Positions 15,535 to 23,500 of a stretch of 64,000 nt of DNA are shown in pieces; the stretch's first letter is position 1, and each line of letters starts with the position of its first letter. The DNA comes from Streptomyces spirodelae (GTDB taxonomy: Bacteria > Actinomycetota > Actinomycetes > Streptomycetales > Streptomycetaceae). Position numbers and translations under genes: made by a program. Location of the stretch: contig NZ_JAFFZN010000005.1 of the NCBI RefSeq assembly GCF_017676385.1, positions 202,609-266,608 on the forward strand. Reading direction: 5' to 3'. Under the pieces are notes generated by a model. That model worked only from the letters and a program-made list of their open reading frames with translations, was not told the origin of the DNA and did no database searches.

Positions 15535-17946
15535 TCAGAGTGCCAGCCGAGGCTTGGGGGCGTCTGTGCGCCCGGTGGGGGGCCTGCGGCTGCCCGCCTG
15601 GTACGGCTCCGGCCACGGCGCACCCTGCCCCTCGTACCCCTGCTCGGCCGCCGCGTGCAGCGTCCAGTGCGGGTCGTACAGATGCGGCCGGGCCAGTGCG
15701 CACAGGTCGGCGCGGCCGGCCAGCACGAGCGAGTTGACGTCGTCCCAGGAGGAGACGGCACCCACCGCGACGACGGGGACGCCCAGCACGTTGCGGATGC
15801 GGTCCGCGTAGGGGGTCTGGTACGAGCGCCCGAAGTCGGGCCGCTCATGGGCGACGACCTGCCCGGTCGAGACGTCGATCGCGTCCGCGCCCCGCTCGGC
15901 GAAGGCGGCCGCGATCCGTACCGCGTCGTCCCCCGTCGTACCGTCCGGGGCCCAGTCGGTGGCGGATATCCGTACGGTCATGGGGCGTTCGGCGGGCCAG
16001 ACCTCGCGCACCGCGTCGAAGACCTCCAGGGGATAGCGCAGCCGCGCCGCCAGGGAGCCGCCGTAGGCGTCGGTGCGGCGGTTGGTCAGCGGCGAGAGGA
16101 AGCCCGAGAGCAGATAGCCGTGCGCGCAGTGCAGCTCCAGCAGATCGAACCCCGCGCGTGCGCCCCGCCGGGCCGCGGCGACGAACTCCTCCCGGATCGC
16201 GGCCATCCCCCTCGGCGTCAGCTCGTGCGGGGTCTGGCTGACACCGGGGCGGTAGGGCAGCGGCGATGCGGCCACCAGCGGCCAGTTGCCCTCCGGCAGC
16301 GGCTCGTCGATGCCCTCCCACATCAGCCGGGTCGAGCCCTTGCGCCCGGAGTGGCCGAGCTGAAGGCCGATCGCGGCGGTCGGCGACTGGCGGTGCACGA
16401 AGTCGGTGACGCGCCGCCAGGCCGCCTCCTGCTCGTCGTCCCACAGCCCCGCACAGCCCGGTGTGATGCGGCCCCGCGCTGAGACGCACACCATCTCGGT
16501 CATGACCAGCCCGGCCCCGCCGAGCGCCCGCGCGCCCAGGTGGACGAGGTGGAAGTCGCCGGGCACGCCCCGCCGCGACTTGTACATGTCCATCGGGGAG
16601 ACCACGACCCGGTTGCGCAGCTCGAGACGGCGCAGCCGGAACGGGGTGAACATGGGCGGCGTCTTCGGCCGTATCCCGGCCTCGCGTTCGGTGGCGGCGA
16701 CGAAACCGGCGTCCCGCAGCCGCAGGTTGGCGTGGGTGACGCGGCGGCTGCGGGTGAGCAGATTGAAGGCGAACCGGTACGGCGGCTGAGCCGTGTACCC
16801 GGCCAGCTCCTCGAACCACGTCAGGCTGGCGTGCGCGGCGCGCTGCGTGGACGCCACGACCGGGCGGCGCTCGGCCTCGTAAGCGGCCAGTGCGGAGGAC
16901 AGGTCGGGCTGTTCCCGCAGGCAGGCGGCGAGCGCCAGGGCGTCCTCGACGGCGAGCTTGGTGCCCGAGCCGATGGAGAAGTGCGCGGTGTGCGCGGCGT
17001 CGCCGAGCAGCACGATCTTTCCGGCGTCCGTCCCGTGCCACCAGCGCTCGTTGACGACGGTGCGGAAGGCGGTCCACTGCGAGCGGTTGCCGCGCAGCGT
17101 GCGCCCGCCGAGCGTGTGCGGGAAGAGCGCGGCGCACCGCTCGGCGGCGCCGTCCTCGTCCAGCCGGTCGAGGCCGGTGGCCCGCCACACCTCTTCGCGG
17201 GTCTCGACGACGGCGGTGGAGCGGCCGGTCGGAAGCTGCGGCCCGGAGGGCCACGATGAGGGGTGGTGGTCGGGTGACGGATGGACCTGCGGCCCGGAGG
17301 GCCACGATGAGGGGTGGTGGTCGGGTGACGGGCGGGAATAGGGGTACGCGTGCAACTGGAGGACGCCGTGCGGGGTCTCGGTGATCTCGAAGCGGAAGGC
17401 GTCGAGGGCGAAGTCGGCGGCGAGCCAGATGTAGCGGCACCGGTGCGTGGTGACCGTGGGCCGGAAGATGTCGGCGTGTGCCGTACGGGTGGCGCTGTGC
17501 ACCCCGTCCGCCGCGATCACCAGGTCGTTGGTGCGAGCCAGCTCCGCCGCCGCCGGCGCCTGGGTGCGGAAGCACAGGGTGACACCGAGCCGCCGGCACC
17601 GCGCGTGCAGCACCGACAGCAGCGTACGGCGGCCGAGCGCGGCGAAACCGTGCCCGGCGCAGCTGAGGGTGCGGCCGCGGTGGACGACCTCGATCGCGTC
17701 CCACCGCACCATGTGCTCGCCCAGGGTGGCGAACACCTCGGGGTCGGCGTTCTCGATACCGCCGACCGTCTCGTCGGAGAGCACCACGCCGAAGCCGAAC
17801 GTGTCACCGGGCGCGTCACGTTCGTAGACGGTCACCTCACGTGCCGGGTCGAGCCGCTTGAGCAGCAGCGCCGCGTACAGCCCTCCGGGGCCGCCGCCGA
17901 TGACGGCCACCCGCAGCGGCCGGTCCCCGGCCCGTGGCACCGTCAC
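15535..17946 (-). CDS. Bifunctional aryl-CoA FAD monooxygenase / old-yellow-enzyme reductase
   Basis: An 803-residue fusion. The N-terminal half is a class A flavoprotein hydroxylase (VAVIGGGPGGLYAALLLKRL; GDAAHTAHFSIGSG). The C-terminal half is an FMN old-yellow-enzyme (NRVVVSPMDMYKS; HCAHGYLLSGFLSPLTNRRTD). This architecture is that of 2-aminobenzoyl-CoA monooxygenase/reductase and of proteins annotated as salicylyl-CoA 5-hydroxylase/oxidoreductase. With the aminobenzoate-type ligase and RidA, and no gentisate dioxygenase, I favour the anthranilate route: hydroxylation and dearomatisation of 2-aminobenzoyl-CoA. Two identical 45-bp repeats (17236-17331) insert about 34 residues (PSPDHHPSSWPSGPQ twice) into the monooxygenase half without breaking the frame. 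It is 7 bases after the enoyl-CoA hydratase. Confidence 0.85.
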   Translation of the reverse strand: MTVPRAGDRPLRVAVIGGGPGGLYAALLLKRLDPAREVTVYERDAPGDTFGFGVVLSDETVGGIENADPEVFATLGEHMVRWDAIEVVHRGRTLSCAGHGFAALGRRTLLSVLHARCRRLGVTLCFRTQAPAAAELARTNDLVIAADGVHSATRTAHADIFRPTVTTHRCRYIWLAADFALDAFRFEITETPHGVLQLHAYPYSRPSPDHHPSSWPSGPQVHPSPDHHPSSWPSGPQLPTGRSTAVVETREEVWRATGLDRLDEDGAAERCAALFPHTLGGRTLRGNRSQWTAFRTVVNERWWHGTDAGKIVLLGDAAHTAHFSIGSGTKLAVEDALALAACLREQPDLSSALAAYEAERRPVVASTQRAAHASLTWFEELAGYTAQPPYRFAFNLLTRSRRVTHANLRLRDAGFVAATEREAGIRPKTPPMFTPFRLRRLELRNRVVVSPMDMYKSRRGVPGDFHLVHLGARALGGAGLVMTEMVCVSARGRITPGCAGLWDDEQEAAWRRVTDFVHRQSPTAAIGLQLGHSGRKGSTRLMWEGIDEPLPEGNWPLVAASPLPYRPGVSQTPHELTPRGMAAIREEFVAAARRGARAGFDLLELHCAHGYLLSGFLSPLTNRRTDAYGGSLAARLRYPLEVFDAVREVWPAERPMTVRISATDWAPDGTTGDDAVRIAAAFAERGADAIDVSTGQVVAHERPDFGRSYQTPYADRIRNVLGVPVVAVGAVSSWDDVNSLVLAGRADLCALARPHLYDPHWTLHAAAEQGYEGQGAPWPEPYQAGSRRPPTGRTDAPKPRLAL
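17236..17331. repeat. 45-bp dispersed repeat, copies A and B in tandem
   Basis: Two identical 45-base units (17236-17280 and 17287-17331) beginning CTGCGGCCCGGAGGGCC and ending GGGTGGTGGTCGGGTGACGG, separated by six bases. A third copy with three mismatches is at 24086-24130. In the host gene they are read antisense, encoding a proline/histidine-rich insertion absent from the expected protein fold. Confidence 0.85.
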
Positions 17947-17953
17947 GGCAGTG

Positions 17954-18781
17954 TCACCTGCCCCGCCAGGCAGGCGGCCGCTTCTCGGTGAAGGCCGCGT
18001 GGAACTCCTTGTAGTCCTCGCCGTGCATCAGCAGCGCCTGGGTGGCCGCGTCCAGTTCGACGGCGCCGGCCAGCGGGAGGTCCAGTTCGGCGGTGAGCAG
18101 CGCCTTGGTCTGCGCGTGGGCGAGCGCAGGACCGTCCGCCAGCCGCCGGGCCAGCGCGTGGGCGGCCTGCGCGGTCTCCCCTTCGGGCACCAACTGGCTG
18201 AGCAGTCCGATCCGTTCGGCCTCGGGCGCCCGCACGGGCTCACCCAGCATCAGAATGCGGGTGGCGTGGCCGAGCCCGACGACGCGGGGCAGCAGATAGG
18301 CGGCCCCCATGTCCCCGCCGGACAGGCCCACCTTGGTGAACAGGAACGCGAACCGGGCTGTGGGGTCGGCCACCCGGAAGTCCGCGGCCAGCGCCAGCAC
18401 CGCGCCCGCGCCGGCCGCTGCGCCGTGCACCGCGGCGATCACGGGGAACGGCGCCTCTCTCAGCGCCCGCACCACGTGCCCAGTCATCCGGTTGAAGTCC
18501 AGCAGCCGCGCCGTGTCCATTCCGAGCGTGGCGCCGATGATCTCCTCCACATCGCCGCCCGAGCAGAAGCCGCGTCCCTCCCCCGCCAGCACCAGCGCGC
18601 GGGTGCGGTGCCGGTGCGACAGCTCGGCGAGCAGATCGCGCAGGTCGGCGTACGCCTCGAAGGTCAGCGCGTTCAGCTTCGCGGGCCGGGCGAGCGTGAC
18701 GGTGGTGACGCCGTCCTGCTCCTCGACGCGCAGATGCCGCCACTCCTCGGTGCGCCGCGCTGATCCGGTGAACGGGCTCAT
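17954..18781 (-). CDS. Enoyl-CoA hydratase/isomerase family protein
   Basis: A 275-residue crotonase-fold protein: VTLARPAKLNALTF, GFCSGGDVEEI and the oxyanion-hole region HGAAAGAGAVLALAADFRVA. It likely hydrates the CoA-thioester intermediate after ring reduction. I chose ATG 18781 (MSPFTGS). It is the promoter-proximal gene of the operon with the monooxygenase/reductase, and a shared promoter element lies about 100 bases upstream. Confidence 0.87.
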   Translation of the reverse strand: MSPFTGSARRTEEWRHLRVEEQDGVTTVTLARPAKLNALTFEAYADLRDLLAELSHRHRTRALVLAGEGRGFCSGGDVEEIIGATLGMDTARLLDFNRMTGHVVRALREAPFPVIAAVHGAAAGAGAVLALAADFRVADPTARFAFLFTKVGLSGGDMGAAYLLPRVVGLGHATRILMLGEPVRAPEAERIGLLSQLVPEGETAQAAHALARRLADGPALAHAQTKALLTAELDLPLAGAVELDAATQALLMHGEDYKEFHAAFTEKRPPAWRGR

Positions 18782-18870
18782 TCCGCAGCCTCCGTCGCTC
18801 CGTCGGCGAACCGTGAACCGCCCTCCCCGGGGGGCGTGCGGCTCCACTTGGTGAACGTATCACTCGCCCG

Positions 18871-18896
18871 TGACTGTCGTCACCAGTGCGCGATAG
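18871..18896. promoter_or_regulatory. Shared promoter/operator element, copy 2
   Basis: TGACTGTCGTCACCA (18871-18885) followed by CGCGATAG (18889-18896), upstream of the enoyl-CoA hydratase operon. With the preceding G it gives GTGAC-TGTC-GTCAC, a clear dyad. The same 15-mer is at 11541-11555 in the ligase/dehydrogenase promoter region. Confidence 0.5.
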
Positions 18897-19055
18897 TCAC
18901 TCGAACGCCTCCCCGAGCGCCACCTGGCGGGCCCTGCCGCACCGCTCGGCAGCCCAACTGCCCGTCTCCGCACCGGACTCGCGCGTCATCCGATCGGGGG
19001 AGCAGGCGCGTGCGGGAACGGTTCGCCGCACGGCGGCGTGCGTACGGTCGCCGGC

Positions 19056-20294
19056 ATGGGAGCGTCACAGCAGGCCGGCCCGACGGCCGCCCTGGACGGC
19101 CCGGTGGCCGCTCCGGGCTACCCCGGGCAGAGCGTCCGGGCACCGGCCGTCAGCGCACTGCGCCTGTCCGCCTTCCGGTCGCTGCGCGCCCGTACCGTCC
19201 CGCTGGACCCCGTCACGGTGCTGACCGGGCCAAGCGGCAGCGGCAAGTCGACGGTCCTGGAGGCGTACGAGGCACTGGCCCGGCTCGGCCAGGGCGGGCT
19301 GCTGGAGGAGGTGTTCGGACACCGGGCCACCACGCCCGGCCGCCCCTCCCCGTACGTACCGCACACCGCGCAGGCCGACCGGCAGGGGCGGCGCGGCTTC
19401 CGGCTGGGCTGCTCCGTGACGGGCCCGGCCGGACCGCTGCACTTCGACGTCGCCGTACAGGCCGAGCCCGAACTGCGGGTCGTGGGTGAGCGGTTGTCCC
19501 GCCCTGCGGGGGAGACGCTGGTGGCGACAGCCCTGCTGGACCCGGCCCGGCGCTCGGTGACCGCCACCCGGCAGGTGGCGGGGGTGAGCCGGGCGCTGCG
19601 GACGCCCTTCCCCGACGACCGGCTCACCCTCCCGCTGCTCCCGCTGCGGGTGGCGGGCAACACCGCAGAGGACCGCGCGCTGTTGGCGGCCGTCGAACAG
19701 GTCGTCGTCGCCCTGCGTTCGGTCTTCGGGTGCGACCCGGTGCCCGCGCGGATGCGGGGGCCCGTCGCGGCCCGGGACGGCAGACTGGGCGGCGACTGCG
19801 GCAACCTGGCCGCCGTGCTGCGCCGTACGCACGCGGAGTGCGCCACCCGGCACGCCGCGCTGCTCGCCATGGTGCGGGAGGGCTGCGCCGGGCCGGTGAC
19901 CCAGCTGCGGTCCGAGACGGCCGGGAGCGGGGACAGCGCCATGGTACGGGGTGTGCTGGAGCGGGGCGTCAGCGCACCGGCCACTCCGCTGGAGTGGCTG
20001 GGCGAGGGCGAGTTGCGTTTCCTGGCACTGGCTCTGGTGCTGGTGACCGGCCCCGGAGTGCTGTCGGTGCAGACGGTGGACGAGGTGCCGGCTGCGCAGC
20101 AGGCGCTCACGGTGCTCGCCGACGGCCTGGACCGGGCGTTGGACGCACGGCAGACGGCCGAACTGCTGGCCCTGGCGGGCCGGATGGCGCGGCGCGGCCA
20201 TGTGCGGCTGCTGGCAACCGGCCCTTCGGGAGGTGTGCTGGCGCGGGAGGCGGCGCGGACGGAGGGCCTGGCCCTGGTAGACCTTGGGAGGTGA
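19056..20294 (+). CDS. AAA-type ATPase (SMC/RecF-like)
   Basis: About 412 residues from ATG 19056. The N-terminus LRLSAFRSLRARTVPLDPVTVLTGPSGSGKST has a Walker A at 58-66 preceded by the F-R-S-L pattern of RecF/OLD-like ATPases. Late segments PLEWLGEGELRFLALALVLV (signature-like) and VLSVQTVDEVPAAQQ (Walker B position, with VDEV) follow. It overlaps the MazG-like gene by four bases (GTGA). The role is unknown; DNA-repair or nucleotide-stress functions are possible. Confidence 0.75.
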   Translation: MGASQQAGPTAALDGPVAAPGYPGQSVRAPAVSALRLSAFRSLRARTVPLDPVTVLTGPSGSGKSTVLEAYEALARLGQGGLLEEVFGHRATTPGRPSPYVPHTAQADRQGRRGFRLGCSVTGPAGPLHFDVAVQAEPELRVVGERLSRPAGETLVATALLDPARRSVTATRQVAGVSRALRTPFPDDRLTLPLLPLRVAGNTAEDRALLAAVEQVVVALRSVFGCDPVPARMRGPVAARDGRLGGDCGNLAAVLRRTHAECATRHAALLAMVREGCAGPVTQLRSETAGSGDSAMVRGVLERGVSAPATPLEWLGEGELRFLALALVLVTGPGVLSVQTVDEVPAAQQALTVLADGLDRALDARQTAELLALAGRMARRGHVRLLATGPSGGVLAREAARTEGLALVDLGR

Positions 20295-20722
20295 ACGAAG
20301 AGCACGACGAGACACGGGCGGCCGAGCAGACAGCCGAACAGGCGACCGACCGCACTGGACACCAGGACGGCCCGGCAGCGGCCCCTCGCACCGTCGCGGG
20401 GCTGCAGCAGCGCCTCGCACGGTTCGCGGAGGCGCGGGACTGGGGGCAGTACCACACCCCCAAGAACCTGGCCGCGGCGCTGAGCGTGGAGGCGGCCGAA
20501 CTGGTGGAGATCTTCCAGTGGTTGACTCCGGAGCAGTCGGCCCGGGTGATGACGGACCCGGAGGCGGCCTCGCGGGTCGAGGACGAGGTCGCCGACGTCC
20601 TCGCCTACCTCCTCCAGTTCTGCCATGTGGTGGGTGTCGACCCCCTCGCGGCGCTGGAAGCAAAGATCGAGAGGAACGAAACGCGTTTCCCGAAGCCCGG
20701 AACCGGTCACTCTATGGAGTGA
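20291..20722 (+). CDS. MazG-like nucleotide pyrophosphohydrolase
   Basis: A 143-residue protein from GTG 20291. The all-alpha NTP pyrophosphatase motif is present: E67-x-x-E70-x-x-E73 (EAAELVEIFQW) and E99-x-x-D102 (EVADVLAYLLQF). Family members cleave NTPs/dNTPs, often dCTP or damaged nucleotides, to the monophosphate. A 35-residue disordered N-terminus precedes the domain. It is coupled to the ATPase gene by a GTGA overlap. Confidence 0.85.
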   Translation: MNEEHDETRAAEQTAEQATDRTGHQDGPAAAPRTVAGLQQRLARFAEARDWGQYHTPKNLAAALSVEAAELVEIFQWLTPEQSARVMTDPEAASRVEDEVADVLAYLLQFCHVVGVDPLAALEAKIERNETRFPKPGTGHSME

Positions 20723-20825
20723 CGAACTTATTCACACGAGCCTTTTATCCAGGTAATTCCGAAACCTCCTGGCGGAGCTGACCATTTGCAGTCACGCTGG
20801 GTAACGACCAGTGAGGGGTAGGCAG

Positions 20826-21281
20826 ATGGATGCAGTCCGGCTCATCGCCGCCACACGCCAGGCCCTCGCGCTCAGCGCGGACGTGTCCGAGATCCTCGCC
20901 GAGGCATGGCAGGCGCAGGCGATCGCAGCGGCGGTGGGCAGCCACCTCGCGATCAGCGGTCCTCCGGCAGTGCGGTCCGAGGCGCTGGGGCTGAGCGAGG
21001 TGGGCGGCAGAGCAGGCGGTTCCAGGAACCACGCGCTGCGCGCGGGCGCCGTACGAGCAGCACGGCTTTCGGTCATCGAGGACCCCCGGCGCACGCTGGA
21101 CGACCTGGGCGCCCTGCTGGGCGAGGCGGGGGTCGCCCTGGTGGGGGTGGCCGTCACCGCTGAGGACGAGACGCTGTACTGGCAGTGCATGGAAGCCATC
21201 GACGCGGCGGACGAGTCGGGCGACCGGATCGCCTCGATCCTGCGGACGCTCTCCATGCGCGAACGCGGCAGCCTCGCCTGA
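20826..21281 (+). CDS. Conserved Streptomyces protein (DUF6099-like)
   Basis: A 151-residue mostly helical protein beginning MDAVRLIAATRQALALSADV, with AEAWQAQAIAAAVGSHLAISGP. I associate it with DUF6099 from memory of similar Streptomyces proteins; no function is known. ATG 20826 follows GAGGGGTAG. Confidence 0.6.
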   Translation: MDAVRLIAATRQALALSADVSEILAEAWQAQAIAAAVGSHLAISGPPAVRSEALGLSEVGGRAGGSRNHALRAGAVRAARLSVIEDPRRTLDDLGALLGEAGVALVGVAVTAEDETLYWQCMEAIDAADESGDRIASILRTLSMRERGSLA

Positions 21282-21326
21282 GGCTGCCGCGCCCCTGGGT
21301 GGCTACCCGCAAGCTTGGGCAGTCTG

Positions 21327-21359
21327 CTCCCCCAGCCTCCGGCCCGGAGGTACCCCCAG
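21327..21359. repeat. 33-bp dispersed palindromic repeat, copy 2
   Basis: CTCCCCCAGCCTCCGGCC followed by CGGAGGTACCCCCAG, two differences from the copy at 6793-6825. Here it is intergenic, between convergent genes, where its hairpin could act as a terminator. Confidence 0.75.
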
Positions 21360-21406
21360 GGCGCAGGGTGGGCAAGCGCGGCGTCATTGCCGGGTACGCG
21401 AAATGT

Positions 21407-21799
21407 TCACCCGGCCACGGGCACCGCCCGCGTCAGCATGTGAGCCCGCCGCAGGCGCCCGTCGGCGGCGAAGTGACCGAAGAAGCAGACCTCGATGTCC
21501 AGTTCGCGCTTCGGGTCACGCACGTGCATCGTATAGCGGGCCGCGAGCCGGTCGTCGTCGGCAAACGCCTCATGCACCGACATCCGAAGCTCGGGCCTGC
21601 GCTTACGGATGGGACGGGTGTGGGCGACGAGCTTCGCGCGGTCCATCCAATGGCCGTCGGCGATCTGCACGACGTCAGGGGCGTGGTAGCGGTCGACGAC
21701 CGCTTCGGCATCCTCCTCGCTACTGAGCAGCTCCTCGTGGAACCCCGTGATGAAGTCGGCGATGAACCGCCCGGGGTCGTTCGCGTCGAACGTGCGCAT
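21407..21799 (-). CDS. SnoaL-like / nuclear-transport-factor-2 fold protein
   Basis: A 130-residue protein (FITGFHEELLSSEEDAEAVVDRYHAPDVVQIADGHWMDRAKLVAHTRPI) fitting the SnoaL-like NTF2 fold of small polyketide-cyclase/ketosteroid-isomerase relatives. I chose ATG 21799. It is divergent from the TetR gene, whose product probably controls it through the inverted repeats between them. Substrate unknown. Confidence 0.75.
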   Translation of the reverse strand: MRTFDANDPGRFIADFITGFHEELLSSEEDAEAVVDRYHAPDVVQIADGHWMDRAKLVAHTRPIRKRRPELRMSVHEAFADDDRLAARYTMHVRDPKRELDIEVCFFGHFAADGRLRRAHMLTRAVPVAG

Positions 21800-21823
21800 G
21801 GGGCCTCGGCTTTCCAAGGAAGT

Positions 21824-21882
21824 CTTACACGCTGTATGAGTTGTAAGGTATGACTCCAGCGATAACTTTGACAAGGTGTCAA
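21824..21882. promoter_or_regulatory. Two inverted repeats between SnoaL-like and TetR genes
   Basis: CTTACA (21824-21829) and TGTAAG (21842-21847) form a 6-bp inverted repeat with a 12-base gap. TTGACA-AGG-TGTCAA (21868-21882) is a perfect palindrome touching the TetR start codon. Both are TetR-style operator candidates. Confidence 0.55.
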
Positions 21883-22481
21883 TGATGACTCCCCCGCCCG
21901 CCTCCCGGACCGCCCGGAACCGCCGCGCCGACGCCCGCCGCAGCAGGACGTCGATCCTCGACGGGGCGATCCAGCTGCTGAACGACCGTCCCGACGCCAG
22001 CGTCGAAGCCATCGCCGCAGCCGCAGGCGTGACCCGGCAGACCGTCTACGCCCACTTCCCTTCCCGCGAGCAGCTGCTGACCGCCGTGCTCGACCGGCTC
22101 ACCGAGCGGACCGTCGCCGCCATGGCAGCGGCCGACCCCGACTCCGGCCCGCCCGCCGAGGCCCTGCTGCGCGTGCTCGACGCCGCCGAGCAGACCGCCG
22201 GGGCGTACCCGGCCCTCGTCCGACTGCTCGGCACGCTGCCCATGAGCCCTCCGGACGACGCCGAGCGGCACGCCCCGGTCACCGCGCTGCTGGAGCGCGT
22301 CGTCCGGCGCGGGCAGGCGAGCGGCGCCTTCGACGACCGCCTCCCGACGGACTGGCTGGTCACCGCCACCATCGCGCTGGCCCACGCCGCGAGTGAACAG
22401 GCGGAGGGCGGCCGGCTGTCCCGTCGGCAGGCGAGAGACGTCCTCCGCACCAGCGTGCTGCGGCTGCTGGGCGGGGATTGA
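21882..22481 (+). CDS. TetR-family regulator
   Basis: About 199 residues. The N-terminal TetR helix-turn-helix is ILDGAIQLLNDRPDASVEAIAAAAGVTRQTVYAHFPSREQLL, split here as DASVEAIAAAAGVTRQ and TVYAHFPSREQL. The start is ATG 21882 or 21885. It is divergent from the SnoaL-like gene and likely autoregulated. Confidence 0.88.
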   Translation: MMTPPPASRTARNRRADARRSRTSILDGAIQLLNDRPDASVEAIAAAAGVTRQTVYAHFPSREQLLTAVLDRLTERTVAAMAAADPDSGPPAEALLRVLDAAEQTAGAYPALVRLLGTLPMSPPDDAERHAPVTALLERVVRRGQASGAFDDRLPTDWLVTATIALAHAASEQAEGGRLSRRQARDVLRTSVLRLLGGD

Positions 22482-22576
22482 GGGAAACGCCCTTCGGGGC
22501 CGGTCCGGCAGTAGCGGGCGAGGGTCCGGCGGGAGGCGCGGCGGTCCTGTCCCACCGGGCGCGGCAAGATGGGACC

Positions 22577-23500
22577 ATGCGACTGCGAATCTTCACCGAG
22601 CCCCAGCAGGGGGCCGACTACGACACGCTGCTGAAGGTCGCCAAGGCCACCGAGGACCTCGGCTTCGACGCCTTCTACCGCTCCGACCACTATCTGGCGA
22701 TGGGCGACTCGGACGGCCTTCCCGGCCCCACCGACGCGTGGATCACCCTGGCCGGCCTCGCCCGTGAGACCAGCCGCATCCGGCTGGGCACGCTGATGAC
22801 GGCGGGGACCTTCCGGCTGCCGGGGACGCTGGCCATCCAGGTCGCGCAGGTGGACGCCATGTCGGGCGGCCGGGTCGACTTCGGGCTGGGCTCGGGGTGG
22901 TACGAGGCCGAGCACACCGCCTACGGCATCCCCTTCCCCAAGGAGAAGTTCGGCCGCCTGGAGGAGCAACTGGAGATCATCACCGAGCTGTGGAAGACCC
23001 CGGTCGGTGCGAAGTTCGACTACGAGGGCACCTACTACCAGCTCAAGGACTGCCCCGCGCTGCCCAAGCCGCACCAGGAACGTATCCCGGTCCTGGTCGG
23101 CGGTATGGGTGCCAAGCGCACACCGAAGCTGGCGGCGCGGTACGCGGACGAGTTCAATGTGCCCTTCGCCTCACCGGCCGACAGCGAGCGGCAGTTCGAC
23201 CGGGTGCGGGCCGCCGCCCAGGAGCGCGGCCGTGACGCCTCGGAGCTGACCTTCTCCAACGCGCTCGTGGCCTGCGTCGGCAAGGACGACGCCGAGGTGG
23301 CCCGCCGCGCCGCCGCCATCGGGCGCCAGGTGGACGAGCTGAAGGAGAACGGCCTGGCGGGTACGCCCGAGGAGGTCATCGACAAGATCGGCCGCTACGG
23401 TGAACTCGGCAGCACCCGTATCTACCTGCAGATCCTCGATCTGAGCGACCTCGACCACCTGGCGCTGATCGCGGACCAGGTGCAGGCCAAGCTCTCGTGA
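22577..23500 (+). CDS. LLM-class F420-dependent oxidoreductase
   Basis: A 307-residue TIM-barrel protein of the luciferase-like monooxygenase family (LGFDAFYRSDHYLAMG, GRVDFGLGSGWYEAEHTAYGIPFP, IPVLVGGMGAKRTPKLAARYADEFN). Actinobacterial members commonly use coenzyme F420 rather than FMN. The substrate is unknown. Its stop overlaps the next start (GTGA), linking it with homocysteine methyltransferase. Confidence 0.85.
   Translation: MRLRIFTEPQQGADYDTLLKVAKATEDLGFDAFYRSDHYLAMGDSDGLPGPTDAWITLAGLARETSRIRLGTLMTAGTFRLPGTLAIQVAQVDAMSGGRVDFGLGSGWYEAEHTAYGIPFPKEKFGRLEEQLEIITELWKTPVGAKFDYEGTYYQLKDCPALPKPHQERIPVLVGGMGAKRTPKLAARYADEFNVPFASPADSERQFDRVRAAAQERGRDASELTFSNALVACVGKDDAEVARRAAAIGRQVDELKENGLAGTPEEVIDKIGRYGELGSTRIYLQILDLSDLDHLALIADQVQAKLS

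Noticed and set aside
15535..17946. Salicylyl-CoA 5-hydroxylase assignment for the monooxygenase/reductase
   Set aside because: No gentisate dioxygenase is near, and the ligase, RidA and OYE domain fit 2-aminobenzoyl-CoA better; kept only as an alternative.
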